Assembly (NCBI RefSeq): GCF_047730075.1
Contig: NZ_CP159831.1
Coordinates: 1,922,001-1,986,000 of the forward strand
Source of the DNA: Njordibacter sp905182035
GTDB taxonomy: Bacteria; Pseudomonadota; Gammaproteobacteria; Pseudomonadales; Balneatricaceae
Reading direction: 5' to 3'
DNA length: 64,000 nt
Made by a program: the position numbers and the translations under genes. Positions 8,702 through 18,290 of the stretch are shown one piece after another; positions within the stretch are counted from its first letter, which is position 1, and each line of letters opens with the position of its first letter. The notes beneath the pieces were generated by a model. It searched no databases. It was not told the origin of the DNA and was given only the letters and a program-made list of their open reading frames with translations.

Positions 8702-9854
8702 GGTTTTTTTTCAATCAGTGTTATTGATGTTAAGCCTATTACCGTTAACACAAAGTGCTGAGGCGCATCAATTGCGCCCTGCGATAGTGAACTTAGAGTT
8801 TACCCAAAATGGTTCAGTAAAGGTACACGTTCAAACAAACTTAGAAAGCCTTATTGCGGGCATTGATTCAAACCATGATGATACTGATGATTCACCACAA
8901 GCCGAGCGTTACAACCAGTTAAGAGCGATGTCTTCAGAGCAGTTAAGTAATGAATTTGAATTTGTTGCTCAATCAATTATATCTCAGTTTGACTTGGCGT
9001 TTGATTCGGTTAAGAGTGATTTATCGTTTGTTAAACTCGACATTCCCGACATTGGTAACTTAGATAAATCACGCTTATCCGACCTTTATTTATTGGCATT
9101 CATTCCCAGTACTCATCAGCAAATTGATCAGTCTGTTAATCAACATGTTACTTGGCATTACCCAGAAAATTTTGGGAACAATATCGCGCACTTTTACTAT
9201 GATAAAACGCCAAACGAGAAAACATCTCATTGGCTAACCAAAGGTGCAACGAGCCCTCAATTTGAATTAAACGAAGCTTATGTCCCCAAGCCGTTTACTC
9301 AAGTGGCTGCTGAATATTCCGTTTTAGGTTTTGAGCACATAGTGCCAAAGGGAATAGATCATATTCTATTTGTGTTGGGGCTATTTTTACTCAGTGTGCG
9401 ACTTCGCCCTTTATTGTTGCAAGTTACAGCATTTACACTGGCTCACAGCATTACCTTAGGTTTAACTATTTATGGTGTTATTAGCCTCTCACCAAGTGTC
9501 GTTGAGCCACTTATTGCCTTATCTATTGTCATTGTTGGTATTGAGAATATATTTGTTAAAGAGCTTAAAGCAAGGCGCGTGGTCATTGTCTTTTTGTTTG
9601 GCTTATTGCATGGCATGGGCTTTGCTGGTGTCTTATCAGGACTTGGGCTACCTGAATCAGATTTTGTTACGGCTTTAGTATTTTTTAATGTTGGTGTGGA
9701 AGCAGGACAATTATCAGTTATTGCTGTGTCCTTCTTGTCCGTCTTTTGGTTACTCAAAAATCAACAGCGTTATCGCCAGTGGGTGGTTATCCCTGTCTCC
9801 ACTCTAATATCGCTGATCGGTCTTTTTTGGACCTATGAGCGCCTCTTTTTGTAA
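8700..9854 (+). CDS. HupE/UreJ-like membrane protein with periplasmic domain
   Basis: About 384 residues from the ATG at 8700 (AAAGG about 10 bases upstream); the open frame goes back to 8646 but the signal peptide starts here. After a signal sequence ending 'SAEAHQLRPA', a soluble periplasmic domain of roughly 190 residues precedes a C-terminal membrane domain with six or so segments. The membrane domain carries 'PKGIDHILFVLGLF', 'FTLAHSITL', 'GLLHGMGFAG' and 'FNVGVEAGQL', the conserved His- and Glu-containing motifs of the HupE/UreJ nickel/cobalt-type permeases. Metal uptake is the probable role. Confidence 0.82.
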   Translation: MVFFQSVLLMLSLLPLTQSAEAHQLRPAIVNLEFTQNGSVKVHVQTNLESLIAGIDSNHDDTDDSPQAERYNQLRAMSSEQLSNEFEFVAQSIISQFDLAFDSVKSDLSFVKLDIPDIGNLDKSRLSDLYLLAFIPSTHQQIDQSVNQHVTWHYPENFGNNIAHFYYDKTPNEKTSHWLTKGATSPQFELNEAYVPKPFTQVAAEYSVLGFEHIVPKGIDHILFVLGLFLLSVRLRPLLLQVTAFTLAHSITLGLTIYGVISLSPSVVEPLIALSIVIVGIENIFVKELKARRVVIVFLFGLLHGMGFAGVLSGLGLPESDFVTALVFFNVGVEAGQLSVIAVSFLSVFWLLKNQQRYRQWVVIPVSTLISLIGLFWTYERLFL

Positions 9855-9962
9855 GCCTTACTGCATCCAGTGGCTACAAAGCCTAGGACAAAAAATTATA
9901 ATTAATACTAAACCATTGCAGTCATAACAGTCGTACCAAGTGATTGAATTTATGGCCATTTA

Positions 9963-10382
9963 TTAGGCAGTCAGGTGCAGGCCAAGCATGACAAATAACA
10001 CCAAGTTAGCCATCGAGCCCACCATATAAAAATAACTCCGAGGGCTAGGGTTGTTTGCCGTCTTCGTCACATAATACAATGCCATGTGTAAAATGCGGGC
10101 AATAGCGTAAACCCAAACCAACATACCTAACCAATAAGCATCCATACCAACCAACATGCCCAGAAGAGCTGGGCCAAATATCATCAGTAAATTTTCGTGA
10201 GAGTTTAAAAATGTACGGTGGCTGCGGAACACGAACGACTCATGACTCAGTTTATCGTCAACTATACCCGGCACATAATGCCTTTGTGTACGATGGGCAA
10301 TAGCAGCCACGTTATATTGAATAAAAACTGTCATTGAAATGAGCCAAAGACCCCAGATGGTAAATGAATAGGTTGCTAGCAT
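9963..10382 (-). CDS. MAPEG family integral membrane protein
   Basis: 139 residues with four membrane segments. The loop sequence 'FRSHRTFLNSHEN' between the first two and 'ARILHMALY' later match the MAPEG family (membrane-associated proteins in eicosanoid and glutathione metabolism), where the Arg and Asn residues line the glutathione site. The bacterial role is usually unknown. The gene stands alone on the minus strand just downstream of the COG2509 gene, so it could be co-transcribed with it. Confidence 0.85.
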   Translation of the reverse strand: MLATYSFTIWGLWLISMTVFIQYNVAAIAHRTQRHYVPGIVDDKLSHESFVFRSHRTFLNSHENLLMIFGPALLGMLVGMDAYWLGMLVWVYAIARILHMALYYVTKTANNPSPRSYFYMVGSMANLVLFVMLGLHLTA

Positions 10383-10426
10383 TGCTTTACTCTTAAGTTA
10401 GATATATTTCTCACGTTACTCATGAG

Positions 10427-12028
10427 TCAGGATTGGTTCATACTAAGGGCCATGGCTTCGGCTATCTTGATACCGTCAATAGCAGCAGACATAATACCCC
10501 CCGCATACCCAGCACCTTCGCCAGCTGGATATAGGCCAGTGGTGTTGATGCTTTGCATATCTTTTCCTCGCTTTATGCAAATAGGTGCTGAAGTACGTGT
10601 TTCAACCCCTGTAAGTAACGCATCAGCTAAAGCAAAACCTTTTACTTTACGATTAAACACTGGAATAGCTTCACGAATAGCCTCGATACAAAAATCTGGC
10701 AGGGCGCCAGACAAATCTGTAAGTTTGATGCCAGGCTTATAAGAAGGTTCCACACTGCCTAATTTTTCTGATGATTTACCTTTCAGAAAATCACCCACTT
10801 TTTGAGCTGGCGCATCATAGTTTTCGCCGCCAAGTTGGTAAGCATTACGCTCCAACTGACGCTGCAGCTCAATACCCGCTAAAGCATCACCAGGGTAATC
10901 AGATGGGTCAATACCCACCACAATGGCGCTATTGGCGTTACGTTCAGCACGGGAATACTGACTCATACCGTTGGTCACTACTTGATGGGGTTCAGAAGCT
11001 GCAGCCACCACAGTGCCTCCTGGACACATACAAAAACTATAGACAGAACGGCCATTATCACAGTGATGTACCAACTTGTAGTCCGCTGCACCCAAAATTT
11101 CATTGCCAGCATTCTTGCCAAAGCGAGCTTCATCTATGGCAGATTGAGGGTGTTCAATACGAAATCCAATGGAAAAAGGTTTAGCTTCTATATACACGTT
11201 CTTATCAAATAACATCTTGAAGGTGTCTCTAGCACTGTGCCCTATGGCTAAGGCAACATGATTAGAATGAATTACTTCACCACCTGCTAAGGTTACGCCA
11301 TTAATCTGACCATCATTTATATGCACTTCATCCACCCGTGCATCAAACCGAATCTGACCACCTAATTCAACAATTTGAGCGCGCATTTTTTCCACCATCG
11401 ACACCAACCTAAAGGTACCAATATGGGGTTTGCTAACAAATAATATTTCTTCTGGGGCACCTGCTGATACAAATTCAGCCAGCACTTTGCGGCTGTAATG
11501 ATTGGGGTCTTTAACTTGAGTGTATAACTTACCATCAGAAAACGTGCCTGCGCCACCCTCACCAAACTGCACATTGGATTCGGTGTTAAGAATCTTTTTA
11601 CGCCAAAAGCCAAACGTGTCTTTAGTGCGCTGACGAACTGCTGCACCGCGCTCCAGAATGATAGGTTTATACCCCATCTGTGCTAACACTAAGCCTGCCA
11701 ACAAACCACAAGGGCCAAACCCGATTACCAGGGGCCGCTGCTGTACATTAGCCCGTGCTTGTGCAACAAACTTATAGCTCATGTCAGGGCTAATTTTGAT
11801 CAGTTGATCATCAGCAAATGTGGCCAGCAGCCGTTCATTTTGATTGGTATTCACGTCTAGGGTATAGATCAGTACAATGTTGCTTTTCTTACGGGCATCG
11901 TAACCTCGGCGATGGACTACATAGCCCAACAAATCATCAGCTTGAATCGACAAACGCGCCAAAATGGCTAGGTTTAACGCCTGATCGTTATGGTCAAGTG
12001 GTAATTGTAGATTGCTGATGCGTATCAT
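10427..12028 (-). CDS. FAD-dependent dehydrogenase, COG2509 family
   Basis: 533 residues. The dinucleotide-binding motif appears as 'VIGFGPCGLLAGLVLAQMG' near residue 102, followed by 'ERGAAVRQR' and 'FGEGGAGTFSDGKLYT', which are diagnostic for the COG2509 flavoprotein group. Late motifs include 'CMCPGGTVV' and 'YPAGEGAGYAGGIMSAAIDG', the FAD pyrophosphate-contact region. The N-terminal ~90 residues form the small domain special to this group. Family members are soluble; their substrate is not established. There is a 44-base gap to the MAPEG gene. Confidence 0.88.
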   Translation of the reverse strand: MIRISNLQLPLDHNDQALNLAILARLSIQADDLLGYVVHRRGYDARKKSNIVLIYTLDVNTNQNERLLATFADDQLIKISPDMSYKFVAQARANVQQRPLVIGFGPCGLLAGLVLAQMGYKPIILERGAAVRQRTKDTFGFWRKKILNTESNVQFGEGGAGTFSDGKLYTQVKDPNHYSRKVLAEFVSAGAPEEILFVSKPHIGTFRLVSMVEKMRAQIVELGGQIRFDARVDEVHINDGQINGVTLAGGEVIHSNHVALAIGHSARDTFKMLFDKNVYIEAKPFSIGFRIEHPQSAIDEARFGKNAGNEILGAADYKLVHHCDNGRSVYSFCMCPGGTVVAAASEPHQVVTNGMSQYSRAERNANSAIVVGIDPSDYPGDALAGIELQRQLERNAYQLGGENYDAPAQKVGDFLKGKSSEKLGSVEPSYKPGIKLTDLSGALPDFCIEAIREAIPVFNRKVKGFALADALLTGVETRTSAPICIKRGKDMQSINTTGLYPAGEGAGYAGGIMSAAIDGIKIAEAMALSMNQS

Positions 12029-12189
12029 CTAAAGCTTCCAGTGCATGGGGTTACTTGGTAATCTTTGGGGGGCTATTTTACCTACTTCTAGCGTACCTGT
12101 CCCATAGTTACCCTAGATAACACTCACAATACATTGCAGAACTCAATGTCGGGAATAGAATTGCCAATGTACCTAAAACGCTCCATCTT

Positions 12190-12639
12190 TTACTCTACTG
12201 GCATTTGGTAAGTAACCCATTGCGTTTTGTCTGATAACTTGTCGTAAACACCACGCCCTCTATAATTATTTTCGGCCGTAATCCACCGCATAAACGGCCA
12301 GCCTTCATCCAAAGCAGAACGCTTGAGTGCTTCATACAACGCATCTACAATGCCGTTACCACGGAATTCTGGCTTAATAAAGAGGTCATCAAGAAAACCA
12401 ACTAGCTTTCCTCTAAGTGGCGATGGCATGGCTCTATAATGCATCAAACCCAAATACCGACCTGCATCATCTTTAGCAACGAGGGCATAAAACGCATTAT
12501 TTTTATCAAAAATCCACGACCACACAGTATCGAGTATTTCTTGATTCATGGGCACTTTATAAAATTCTGCATAGCCATAATAAAGTACTTCCCACTCAAC
12601 TCTGTCTTGCAAAGATAATTCAGATACAACTATTTTCAT
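12190..12639 (-). CDS. GNAT family N-acetyltransferase
   Basis: 149 residues. The acetyl-CoA-binding motif is recognisable as 'LFIKPEFRGNGIVDALYEAL' (R/Q-x-x-G-x-G/A type) near residues 90-109, preceded by the beta-strand 'GLMHYRAMPS'. Family members transfer an acetyl group to a small amine or a protein amino group; no substrate can be read. It is a single gene with an ordinary upstream region. Confidence 0.85.
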   Translation of the reverse strand: MKIVVSELSLQDRVEWEVLYYGYAEFYKVPMNQEILDTVWSWIFDKNNAFYALVAKDDAGRYLGLMHYRAMPSPLRGKLVGFLDDLFIKPEFRGNGIVDALYEALKRSALDEGWPFMRWITAENNYRGRGVYDKLSDKTQWVTYQMPVE

Positions 12640-12791
12640 GTACGCCTCTTGTGCATAACAATCTATTTATGAGGCCACCTGGTCTCATGATAATTCTTAG
12701 AGAGTGGTTCTTTTGATTATTTTTTTGCTACAGGCACCACTGTTAACGCTTTGAATAGTGTAGGTGTTTATGTCTTAACTTCCAACCCTGT

Positions 12792-12819
12792 AAAAAAAGG
12801 CCAGCATGAGCTGGCCTTT
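12792..12819 (-). terminator. Terminator of the sarcosine oxidase operon
   Basis: AAAGGCCAGC (12796-12805), loop ATGA, GCTGGCCTTT (12810-12819) is a perfect 10-bp stem. On the minus strand it is followed by a run of T (the A tract at 12792-12798). It lies 19 bases beyond the soxG stop. A closely similar hairpin ends the fdh genes. Confidence 0.88.
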
Positions 12820-12837
12820 AATATTTTACCAAGAAGC

Positions 12838-13461
12838 CTAGGCTATCTGTAAACCATACTCTTCACTGGCATCTTGTAGCCAAAGAAAGAAGTAATCAGA
12901 GAAACTACGGCGGATCACAAGATCCATAGAACCATCTTCTAGCTTACACATAGTAGTGCCTGTTTTAGCAAAGGTGGTTTGTACTACCTTACCTACTGGG
13001 AAGTTGGATACGTGGCAATCGTACACGGTAGACTTTTGCAGCAATTCAGCTACACCAGAACCCGACAAATTAACCAAGGTTTGGCCACTACTTATATCGG
13101 TAATAGCAATGTGCTGGTCGGCTCCTTTATTAGCAACGGCTAGGCGCAAGTCAGCTTCAACCTGCCCTTGTGTGCCACTAGCAACAATTAATAACCATTC
13201 GTTAGGGCACAGCCAATAAGCCACAGTATCGCCGCTACGCACGCTGGTGTTAGCTGTGATTGGCAATGCAACACCTAACACAGACTCAACAGCAGAAGTA
13301 AACGCCGTATCTTCAGGGTTGCCACGTAGATTCAGATGACCACGAAACTTGTCCTCTTTCATCACTATACCGGCATCACTATGGTTAGTGTGGGCTACGT
13401 GGTGGTGCAATGGTGATTCCATCATATCCCCTGCTGACAAATTAGCTGATAAACTAGTCAT
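12838..13461 (-). CDS. soxG: Sarcosine oxidase gamma subunit
   Basis: 207 residues from the ATG at 13461, which has AAGGAG 9 bases upstream and overlaps the end of soxA by 8 bases; the open frame reaches back to 13533 but only within soxA. The protein has the SoxG pattern 'RGNPEDTAFTSAVESVLG', 'YWLCPNEWLLI' and 'ITDISSGQTLVNLSG', a GcvT-like fold. It is the structural subunit of the cytoplasmic heterotetrameric enzyme that demethylates sarcosine to glycine. It is the last gene of soxBDAG and is followed by a strong terminator. Confidence 0.92.
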   Translation of the reverse strand: MTSLSANLSAGDMMESPLHHHVAHTNHSDAGIVMKEDKFRGHLNLRGNPEDTAFTSAVESVLGVALPITANTSVRSGDTVAYWLCPNEWLLIVASGTQGQVEADLRLAVANKGADQHIAITDISSGQTLVNLSGSGVAELLQKSTVYDCHVSNFPVGKVVQTTFAKTGTTMCKLEDGSMDLVIRRSFSDYFFLWLQDASEEYGLQIA

Positions 13462-16453
13462 TGTAATGATCTCCTTTTGGATCATAGAACACTGGGCTGC
13501 AAATCTCAGCTGCCAATACGCGGCCGTCGGCAAGCGGGCAGTATACCGTTTCGCCCATGCGCGCTAATCCACCTTTAACAGTACCCATGGCAATGCCGTG
13601 ACCTAAACATTCACTCCAGTAGCTAGAAGTAACGTGGCCCATCATATCCATTGGGATAGGCTGGTTAGGGTCCATAACAATTTGTGAGCCTTCTGGGATC
13701 ACTACTGTCGGATCTTTAGGTTTTAAACCCACCAACTGCTTACGGTCTGCACGAGCTGTGTCTGGACGAGTAAATGAACGCTCGCCCAAGAAGCTGAAGG
13801 TTTTAGTTTTACCAACGGCCCAGCCCATCAAGCAATCATAAGGCGTCATAGAACCATCTGTGTCTTGGCCAGCAATAATGAAGCCTTTCTCTGCCCGCAA
13901 TACGTGCATAGATTCGGTGCCATAAGGCGTAATGCCAAACTCTTCACCAGCTTCCATGAGCTTTTGCCACATGTAATGACCTTGGTCTGCCGGCACGTTC
14001 ACCTCAAAAGACAATTCACCTGTAAAGGAAATACGGAAGATACGTGACTTAATACCAGCAACAGTGCCTTCTCGGTAATCCATAAACTTCATTGCTTCGG
14101 CAGAAAGATCTACATCAGTACATAGCTTCTCAAGCACTTTACGGGAATTTGGCCCAGCAAATGAACAGGTGGCCCATTGATCTGTTACCGACGTGAAGTA
14201 CACGTCTAGTTCTGGCCATTCAGTTTGATGCCATAATTCTAACCAAGCCAATACCGCAGCTGCACCACCAGAGGTGGTGGTCATCAAGAAGTGGTGGTCA
14301 CTTAAACACGCGGTTACACCATCGTCAAAGATCATGCCGTCTTCTTTAAGCATTAAGCCGTAACGACACTTACCTGGGGCTAACTTAGTCCAAGCGTTGG
14401 TGTAAACACGGTTAAGGAATTCACGGGCATCCTTACCTTGGATGTCAATCTTGCCTAAGGTAGAGGCATCTAACATACCTACACTGTTGCGTACCGCCAA
14501 ACATTCCCGGTTAAGGGTTTGCTGCATGGTTTCCCCTGCCTGCGGGAAGTACCAAGGGCGCTTCCATTGACCCACATTTTCAAACTCTGCACCATTAGCG
14601 ACATGCCATGGATGCATGGCTGTGTGACGCGCTGGGTCTAGCAACACACCAATGTCACGGCCGCCTATAGCACCAAAGGTGACTGGCGTGTATGCAGGAC
14701 GGAAGATGGTAGTGCCTGTTTCAGCAATCGACTTATTTAAGGCCTTAGCCACAATAGCCATACCGTTAACGTTACCTGTTTTACCTTGGTCAGTACCAAA
14801 GCCCATGGCCGTATAACGTTTCACATGTTCAATAGATTGGAAACCTTCACGGGCAGCCAGTTCGATACCAGCAGCAGTGACGTCATTTTGGAAATCAACA
14901 AACTGTTTAGGGGCACGGCTAATAGGCTTAGTGTGAGGCACTAAGTAAAGGGCTTGTGCGGCGCCTTCAGACTCATCACCACAATTAAATACTTGGGCAC
15001 ATTCTGTGCCAGCAGCAGTGGCACCGGCTTGAATGCCCGCATTTAATGCTTGTGATAAACGATACTCGCCAGCAACAGCACCCGCTAGGTGTTGGTTTTG
15101 AATAGTAGGGCCAGGTACAAAACCTGCAACGTCTTCTTGCCATACTGGGCGGCTACCAGTGTGGCAGCTTAAGTGAACCACAGGGCTCCAACCACCAGCA
15201 ACAGCAATTAAATCACAGCTCAGGGTTTTGCCTGCGCCAGTTACTTTGTCGCCAGCTTCATCTAACGGAGCCACAATAGCACCAGTGACTTTTTTACCAC
15301 CTTGAGCTTCAATCACACCATGGCCTGCCATCACTTGAATGCCAGCAACTTTAGCGGCTTCAACAAGACGCCCATCTGGTGCATGCCGTGAATCGACTAC
15401 AGCCACAACGGTTCGACCTGCAGACTGGATGTCTAAGGCAGTTTGGTAACCAGAATCATTAGTAGTCATCACTACACAACGTTGGCCTGGCACTACGGCA
15501 TAACGGTTAATATACGTAGACACAGAGTTAGCCAGCATTATGCCAGGTAGATCGTTATTACCGAAGACTAACGGTCGTTCGATAGCACCAGTGGCTAATA
15601 CCACCTGATGGGCACGAATACGGTGAACACGCTGGCGTGTACCAGCTAAGGCAACAGGCCCAATGTGATCGGTACGTCGCTCTAGTGCACACAGGAAGTT
15701 GTGGTCGTAGTAACCAAACGCAGTGGTGCGTGGCATTGCTGTTACGTTAGCCATACCAGCTAGCTCGCTAGTGGCTTGCTCGGCCCAAGCAGCAGCATCC
15801 ACACCATCTACGGTTTGCTTGCTGCCTAATAAAGTGCCACCGAACTCATTTTGCTCATCAACAATGATGACGCGCTTACCGCTACGGCCAGCTTCTAATG
15901 CGGCCGCTAAACCTGCTGGGCCTGCACCCACCACCATCACGTCACAATGAACATTGAGTTTGTCGTAGGTATCTGGATCTGGCTCAAGGGATAACTTACC
16001 AAAACCTGCAGCTTTGCGAATAAATTTTTCGTAGGTCATCCACATTTTTTGTGGCGCCATAAAGGTCTTGTAGTAAAAACCAGGAGGCATTAGTTTGCCA
16101 CCAATTATACCAACCCATTGCATGATGTCGAATTCAGCATTAGGCCAACCGTTAGTGCTGGTAGCAGTTAATCCATCGAACAACTCAACTTGTGTTGCCC
16201 TTGGGTTAGGAACCGTTGCATTGCCTTTGTGCAACTGCATCAAGGCATTGGGTTCTTCAGCACCGTGGCCTAAAATGCCACGTGCGCGGCTATATTTAAA
16301 GCTACGGCCTACAATACCTACGCCGTTTGCCAACATGGCAGAAGCTAAGGTGTCACCGTCAAACCCTTGGTAGGTTTTACCATTAAATGTAAAGCTCATT
16401 GGTTTGGCACGATCAATTCGGCCACCCGTTGCTAAGCGATTAACTTGGCTCAT
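13454..16453 (-). CDS. soxA: Sarcosine oxidase alpha subunit
   Basis: 999 residues, the usual length. In order: an N-terminal ferredoxin-like region ('FNGKTYQGFDGDTLASAML'), an NAD-binding flavoprotein module ('VMVVGAGPAGLAAALEAG' near residue 172, 'VLATGAIERP' later), and from about residue 600 a GcvT-like tetrahydrofolate-binding domain ('GMLDASTLGKIDIQG', 'FTGELSFEVNVP', 'RAEKGFIIAGQDTDG'). With SoxB it oxidises sarcosine, passing the one-carbon unit to tetrahydrofolate as 5,10-methylene-THF and making H2O2. The start overlaps soxD by 4 bases (ATGA), showing translational coupling. Confidence 0.97.
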   Translation of the reverse strand: MSQVNRLATGGRIDRAKPMSFTFNGKTYQGFDGDTLASAMLANGVGIVGRSFKYSRARGILGHGAEEPNALMQLHKGNATVPNPRATQVELFDGLTATSTNGWPNAEFDIMQWVGIIGGKLMPPGFYYKTFMAPQKMWMTYEKFIRKAAGFGKLSLEPDPDTYDKLNVHCDVMVVGAGPAGLAAALEAGRSGKRVIIVDEQNEFGGTLLGSKQTVDGVDAAAWAEQATSELAGMANVTAMPRTTAFGYYDHNFLCALERRTDHIGPVALAGTRQRVHRIRAHQVVLATGAIERPLVFGNNDLPGIMLANSVSTYINRYAVVPGQRCVVMTTNDSGYQTALDIQSAGRTVVAVVDSRHAPDGRLVEAAKVAGIQVMAGHGVIEAQGGKKVTGAIVAPLDEAGDKVTGAGKTLSCDLIAVAGGWSPVVHLSCHTGSRPVWQEDVAGFVPGPTIQNQHLAGAVAGEYRLSQALNAGIQAGATAAGTECAQVFNCGDESEGAAQALYLVPHTKPISRAPKQFVDFQNDVTAAGIELAAREGFQSIEHVKRYTAMGFGTDQGKTGNVNGMAIVAKALNKSIAETGTTIFRPAYTPVTFGAIGGRDIGVLLDPARHTAMHPWHVANGAEFENVGQWKRPWYFPQAGETMQQTLNRECLAVRNSVGMLDASTLGKIDIQGKDAREFLNRVYTNAWTKLAPGKCRYGLMLKEDGMIFDDGVTACLSDHHFLMTTTSGGAAAVLAWLELWHQTEWPELDVYFTSVTDQWATCSFAGPNSRKVLEKLCTDVDLSAEAMKFMDYREGTVAGIKSRIFRISFTGELSFEVNVPADQGHYMWQKLMEAGEEFGITPYGTESMHVLRAEKGFIIAGQDTDGSMTPYDCLMGWAVGKTKTFSFLGERSFTRPDTARADRKQLVGLKPKDPTVVIPEGSQIVMDPNQPIPMDMMGHVTSSYWSECLGHGIAMGTVKGGLARMGETVYCPLADGRVLAAEICSPVFYDPKGDHYND

Positions 16454-16779
16454 GAGGCATCTCCTTGCTGAGCTGCTAAGGTGTCTGCGGCGATGGTTTT
16501 CGCAGTGATCGTTGGCAGTTCGCCCATCTTATAAGTCTCATGAATTTGGTAGCTATGCGTGTCCCGTGTCGCATTAAAGTAACGACGGCAGCCCGCAGCG
16601 TGAAACCACATTTCGTGGTGGATACCACGGGGGTTAGAGCGGAAGAAAAGATAATCGCCCCAAGCTTCATCTGTAATGGATGCTGGGTCTTTTGGACGTT
16701 CAATATGTGCTTCACCAGTGTAGGAATATTCTTCTTCTTCACGAGTTTCTTCACAATAAGGGCAGTAAATATGATGCAT
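16450..16779 (-). CDS. soxD: Sarcosine oxidase delta subunit
   Basis: 109 residues. The zinc-binding Cys pair 'YCPYCEE' at residues 6 and 9 and the later 'WFHAAGCRRYFNATRDT' (His and Cys) are the family signature, as is 'DEAWGDYLFFRSNPRG'. It is a small zinc-containing structural subunit of the sarcosine oxidase heterotetramer. A good AAGGAG site precedes the ATG. It lies 25 bases behind soxB and overlaps soxA. Confidence 0.95.
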   Translation of the reverse strand: MHHIYCPYCEETREEEEYSYTGEAHIERPKDPASITDEAWGDYLFFRSNPRGIHHEMWFHAAGCRRYFNATRDTHSYQIHETYKMGELPTITAKTIAADTLAAQQGDAS

Positions 16780-16804
16780 GTATGAGTCTCCTTATTATCA
16801 AGAA

Positions 16805-18055
16805 TTAGTGAGCAACGCCGGCAGCGCCGTGCTCGTCGATTAAGTGGCCAGTATTGAAGCGGTCCAAACTGAAGGGGGCAGCCAACGGATGGGCTTCATC
16901 GTGAGCTAAGGTGTGGGCAAACACATGACCAGAACCAGGCGTCGCCTTAAAGCCACCTGTGCCCCAACCGCAATTGAAGTACAAGCCTTTAATGCTGGTT
17001 TTGGATACGATAGGACAGGCATCTGGGCAGGTATCTACCACACCACCCCAAGCACGGTTCATACGTACACGGCTGAACATCGGAAATAACTCACAGATAG
17101 CAGACAAGGTATGCTCTACAACATGGAAACTACCGCGTTGGCCGTAACCATTATAAGAGTCTGTACCCGCGCCAATAACCAAGTCACCTTTGTCAGATTG
17201 GCTCACATAGGCATGTACCGCATTAGACATAACTACGGTATCAATAATGGGCTTAACTGGCTCCGATACTAGCGCTTGTAGTGGACGAGATTCTATAGGT
17301 AGACGCAGGCCGACCATCGCTGCCATCACTCCTGAATTACCAGCAGTAACACAAGCCACTTTGTTAGCACCAATAAAGCCTTGCGTGGTTTGTACACCTA
17401 CTATGGCGCCTTCTTCCGTAACGATATCTGTCACTTCACATTGTTGGATAAGATCAACACCAAAGCTGTCGGCACCACGAGCAAAACCCCATGCCACAGC
17501 GTCGTGTCGAGCAACGCCACCGGTGGCTTGCCAAGAAGCACCCAAAACTGGGTAACGGATGTCTTGAGAATCGTTAATGACCGGCACGATTTCTTTAACT
17601 TCTGCAGTATTTAAAACCACGCCATCAATACCGTTCAAACGGTTAGCGTTAACACGGCGTTCGATGTCTCGCATGTCTTGTAGGTTGTGCCCTAAGTTCA
17701 AAACACCACGCTGACTGAACATTACGTTGTAGTTCAAATCTTGGCTTAAGTCTTTCCACAGGTCTAAGGAGTGATCGTACAGTTTAGAGGCTTCATCCCA
17801 CAGGTAGTTAGAGCGCACAATAGTAGTGTTACGTGCCGTATTACCGCCACCTAAGTAGCCTTTTTCCAACACTGCAACATTGGTAATACCATGTACTTTC
17901 GCCAAGTAGTAGGCCGTAGCCAAACCATGGCCACCACCACCAACAATAATGACATCGTATTGTTTTTTAGGCTGTGGGCTGCGCCATGCGGCCTGCCAGT
18001 TTTCGTGATGGCTAAGGGAATGCTTAAAAAGGCTAAAGCCTGAATACTTTTTCAT
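16805..18055 (-). CDS. soxB: Sarcosine oxidase beta subunit
   Basis: 416 residues when started at the ATG at 18055; a TTG nine codons upstream is possible but less likely. The FAD-binding fold shows 'VIIVGGGGHGLATAYYLAK' near residue 33, the typical 'LGGGNTARNTTIVRSNYLWDE' region and a C-terminal 'GLYFNCGWGTGGFKATPGSG'. This is the subunit that oxidises sarcosine and carries FAD and covalent FMN. It is first in the operon. The serine hydroxymethyltransferase and formyl-THF hydrolase genes often linked to sox operons are absent here. Confidence 0.97.
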   Translation of the reverse strand: MKKYSGFSLFKHSLSHHENWQAAWRSPQPKKQYDVIIVGGGGHGLATAYYLAKVHGITNVAVLEKGYLGGGNTARNTTIVRSNYLWDEASKLYDHSLDLWKDLSQDLNYNVMFSQRGVLNLGHNLQDMRDIERRVNANRLNGIDGVVLNTAEVKEIVPVINDSQDIRYPVLGASWQATGGVARHDAVAWGFARGADSFGVDLIQQCEVTDIVTEEGAIVGVQTTQGFIGANKVACVTAGNSGVMAAMVGLRLPIESRPLQALVSEPVKPIIDTVVMSNAVHAYVSQSDKGDLVIGAGTDSYNGYGQRGSFHVVEHTLSAICELFPMFSRVRMNRAWGGVVDTCPDACPIVSKTSIKGLYFNCGWGTGGFKATPGSGHVFAHTLAHDEAHPLAAPFSLDRFNTGHLIDEHGAAGVAH

Positions 18056-18290
18056 TGGGTCATCCGCTTGTGTTCGGTGCAATGCTGCGTGAGTCTGTTA
18101 TTCGCTACAGTATTTTGCTAAAAGCCAGCCCTAGGCTCTTATTCAATTGCGACCCAAATAGAAGTATGCAGATAAAACCTCGATCTAATCCCCATACCTA
18201 ATACAAGAGATATGACATAGGCCAAGCCACATAAGGCTAAAAATGCAGTACAATCACCCCATATTGTGCAGCACTTTAGGTAATAACAGC
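18056..18290. promoter_or_regulatory. Divergent promoter region, soxBDAG / mobB-moeA
   Basis: 235 bases between divergent genes must hold promoters for both. I see no clear riboswitch or operator. An AGGTAA site precedes the plus-strand ATG at 18291. Confidence 0.5.

Noticed and set aside
18056..18290. Glycine or molybdenum-cofactor riboswitch between sox and moeA
   Set aside because: I looked for conserved paired stems in the 235 bases and saw none convincing.
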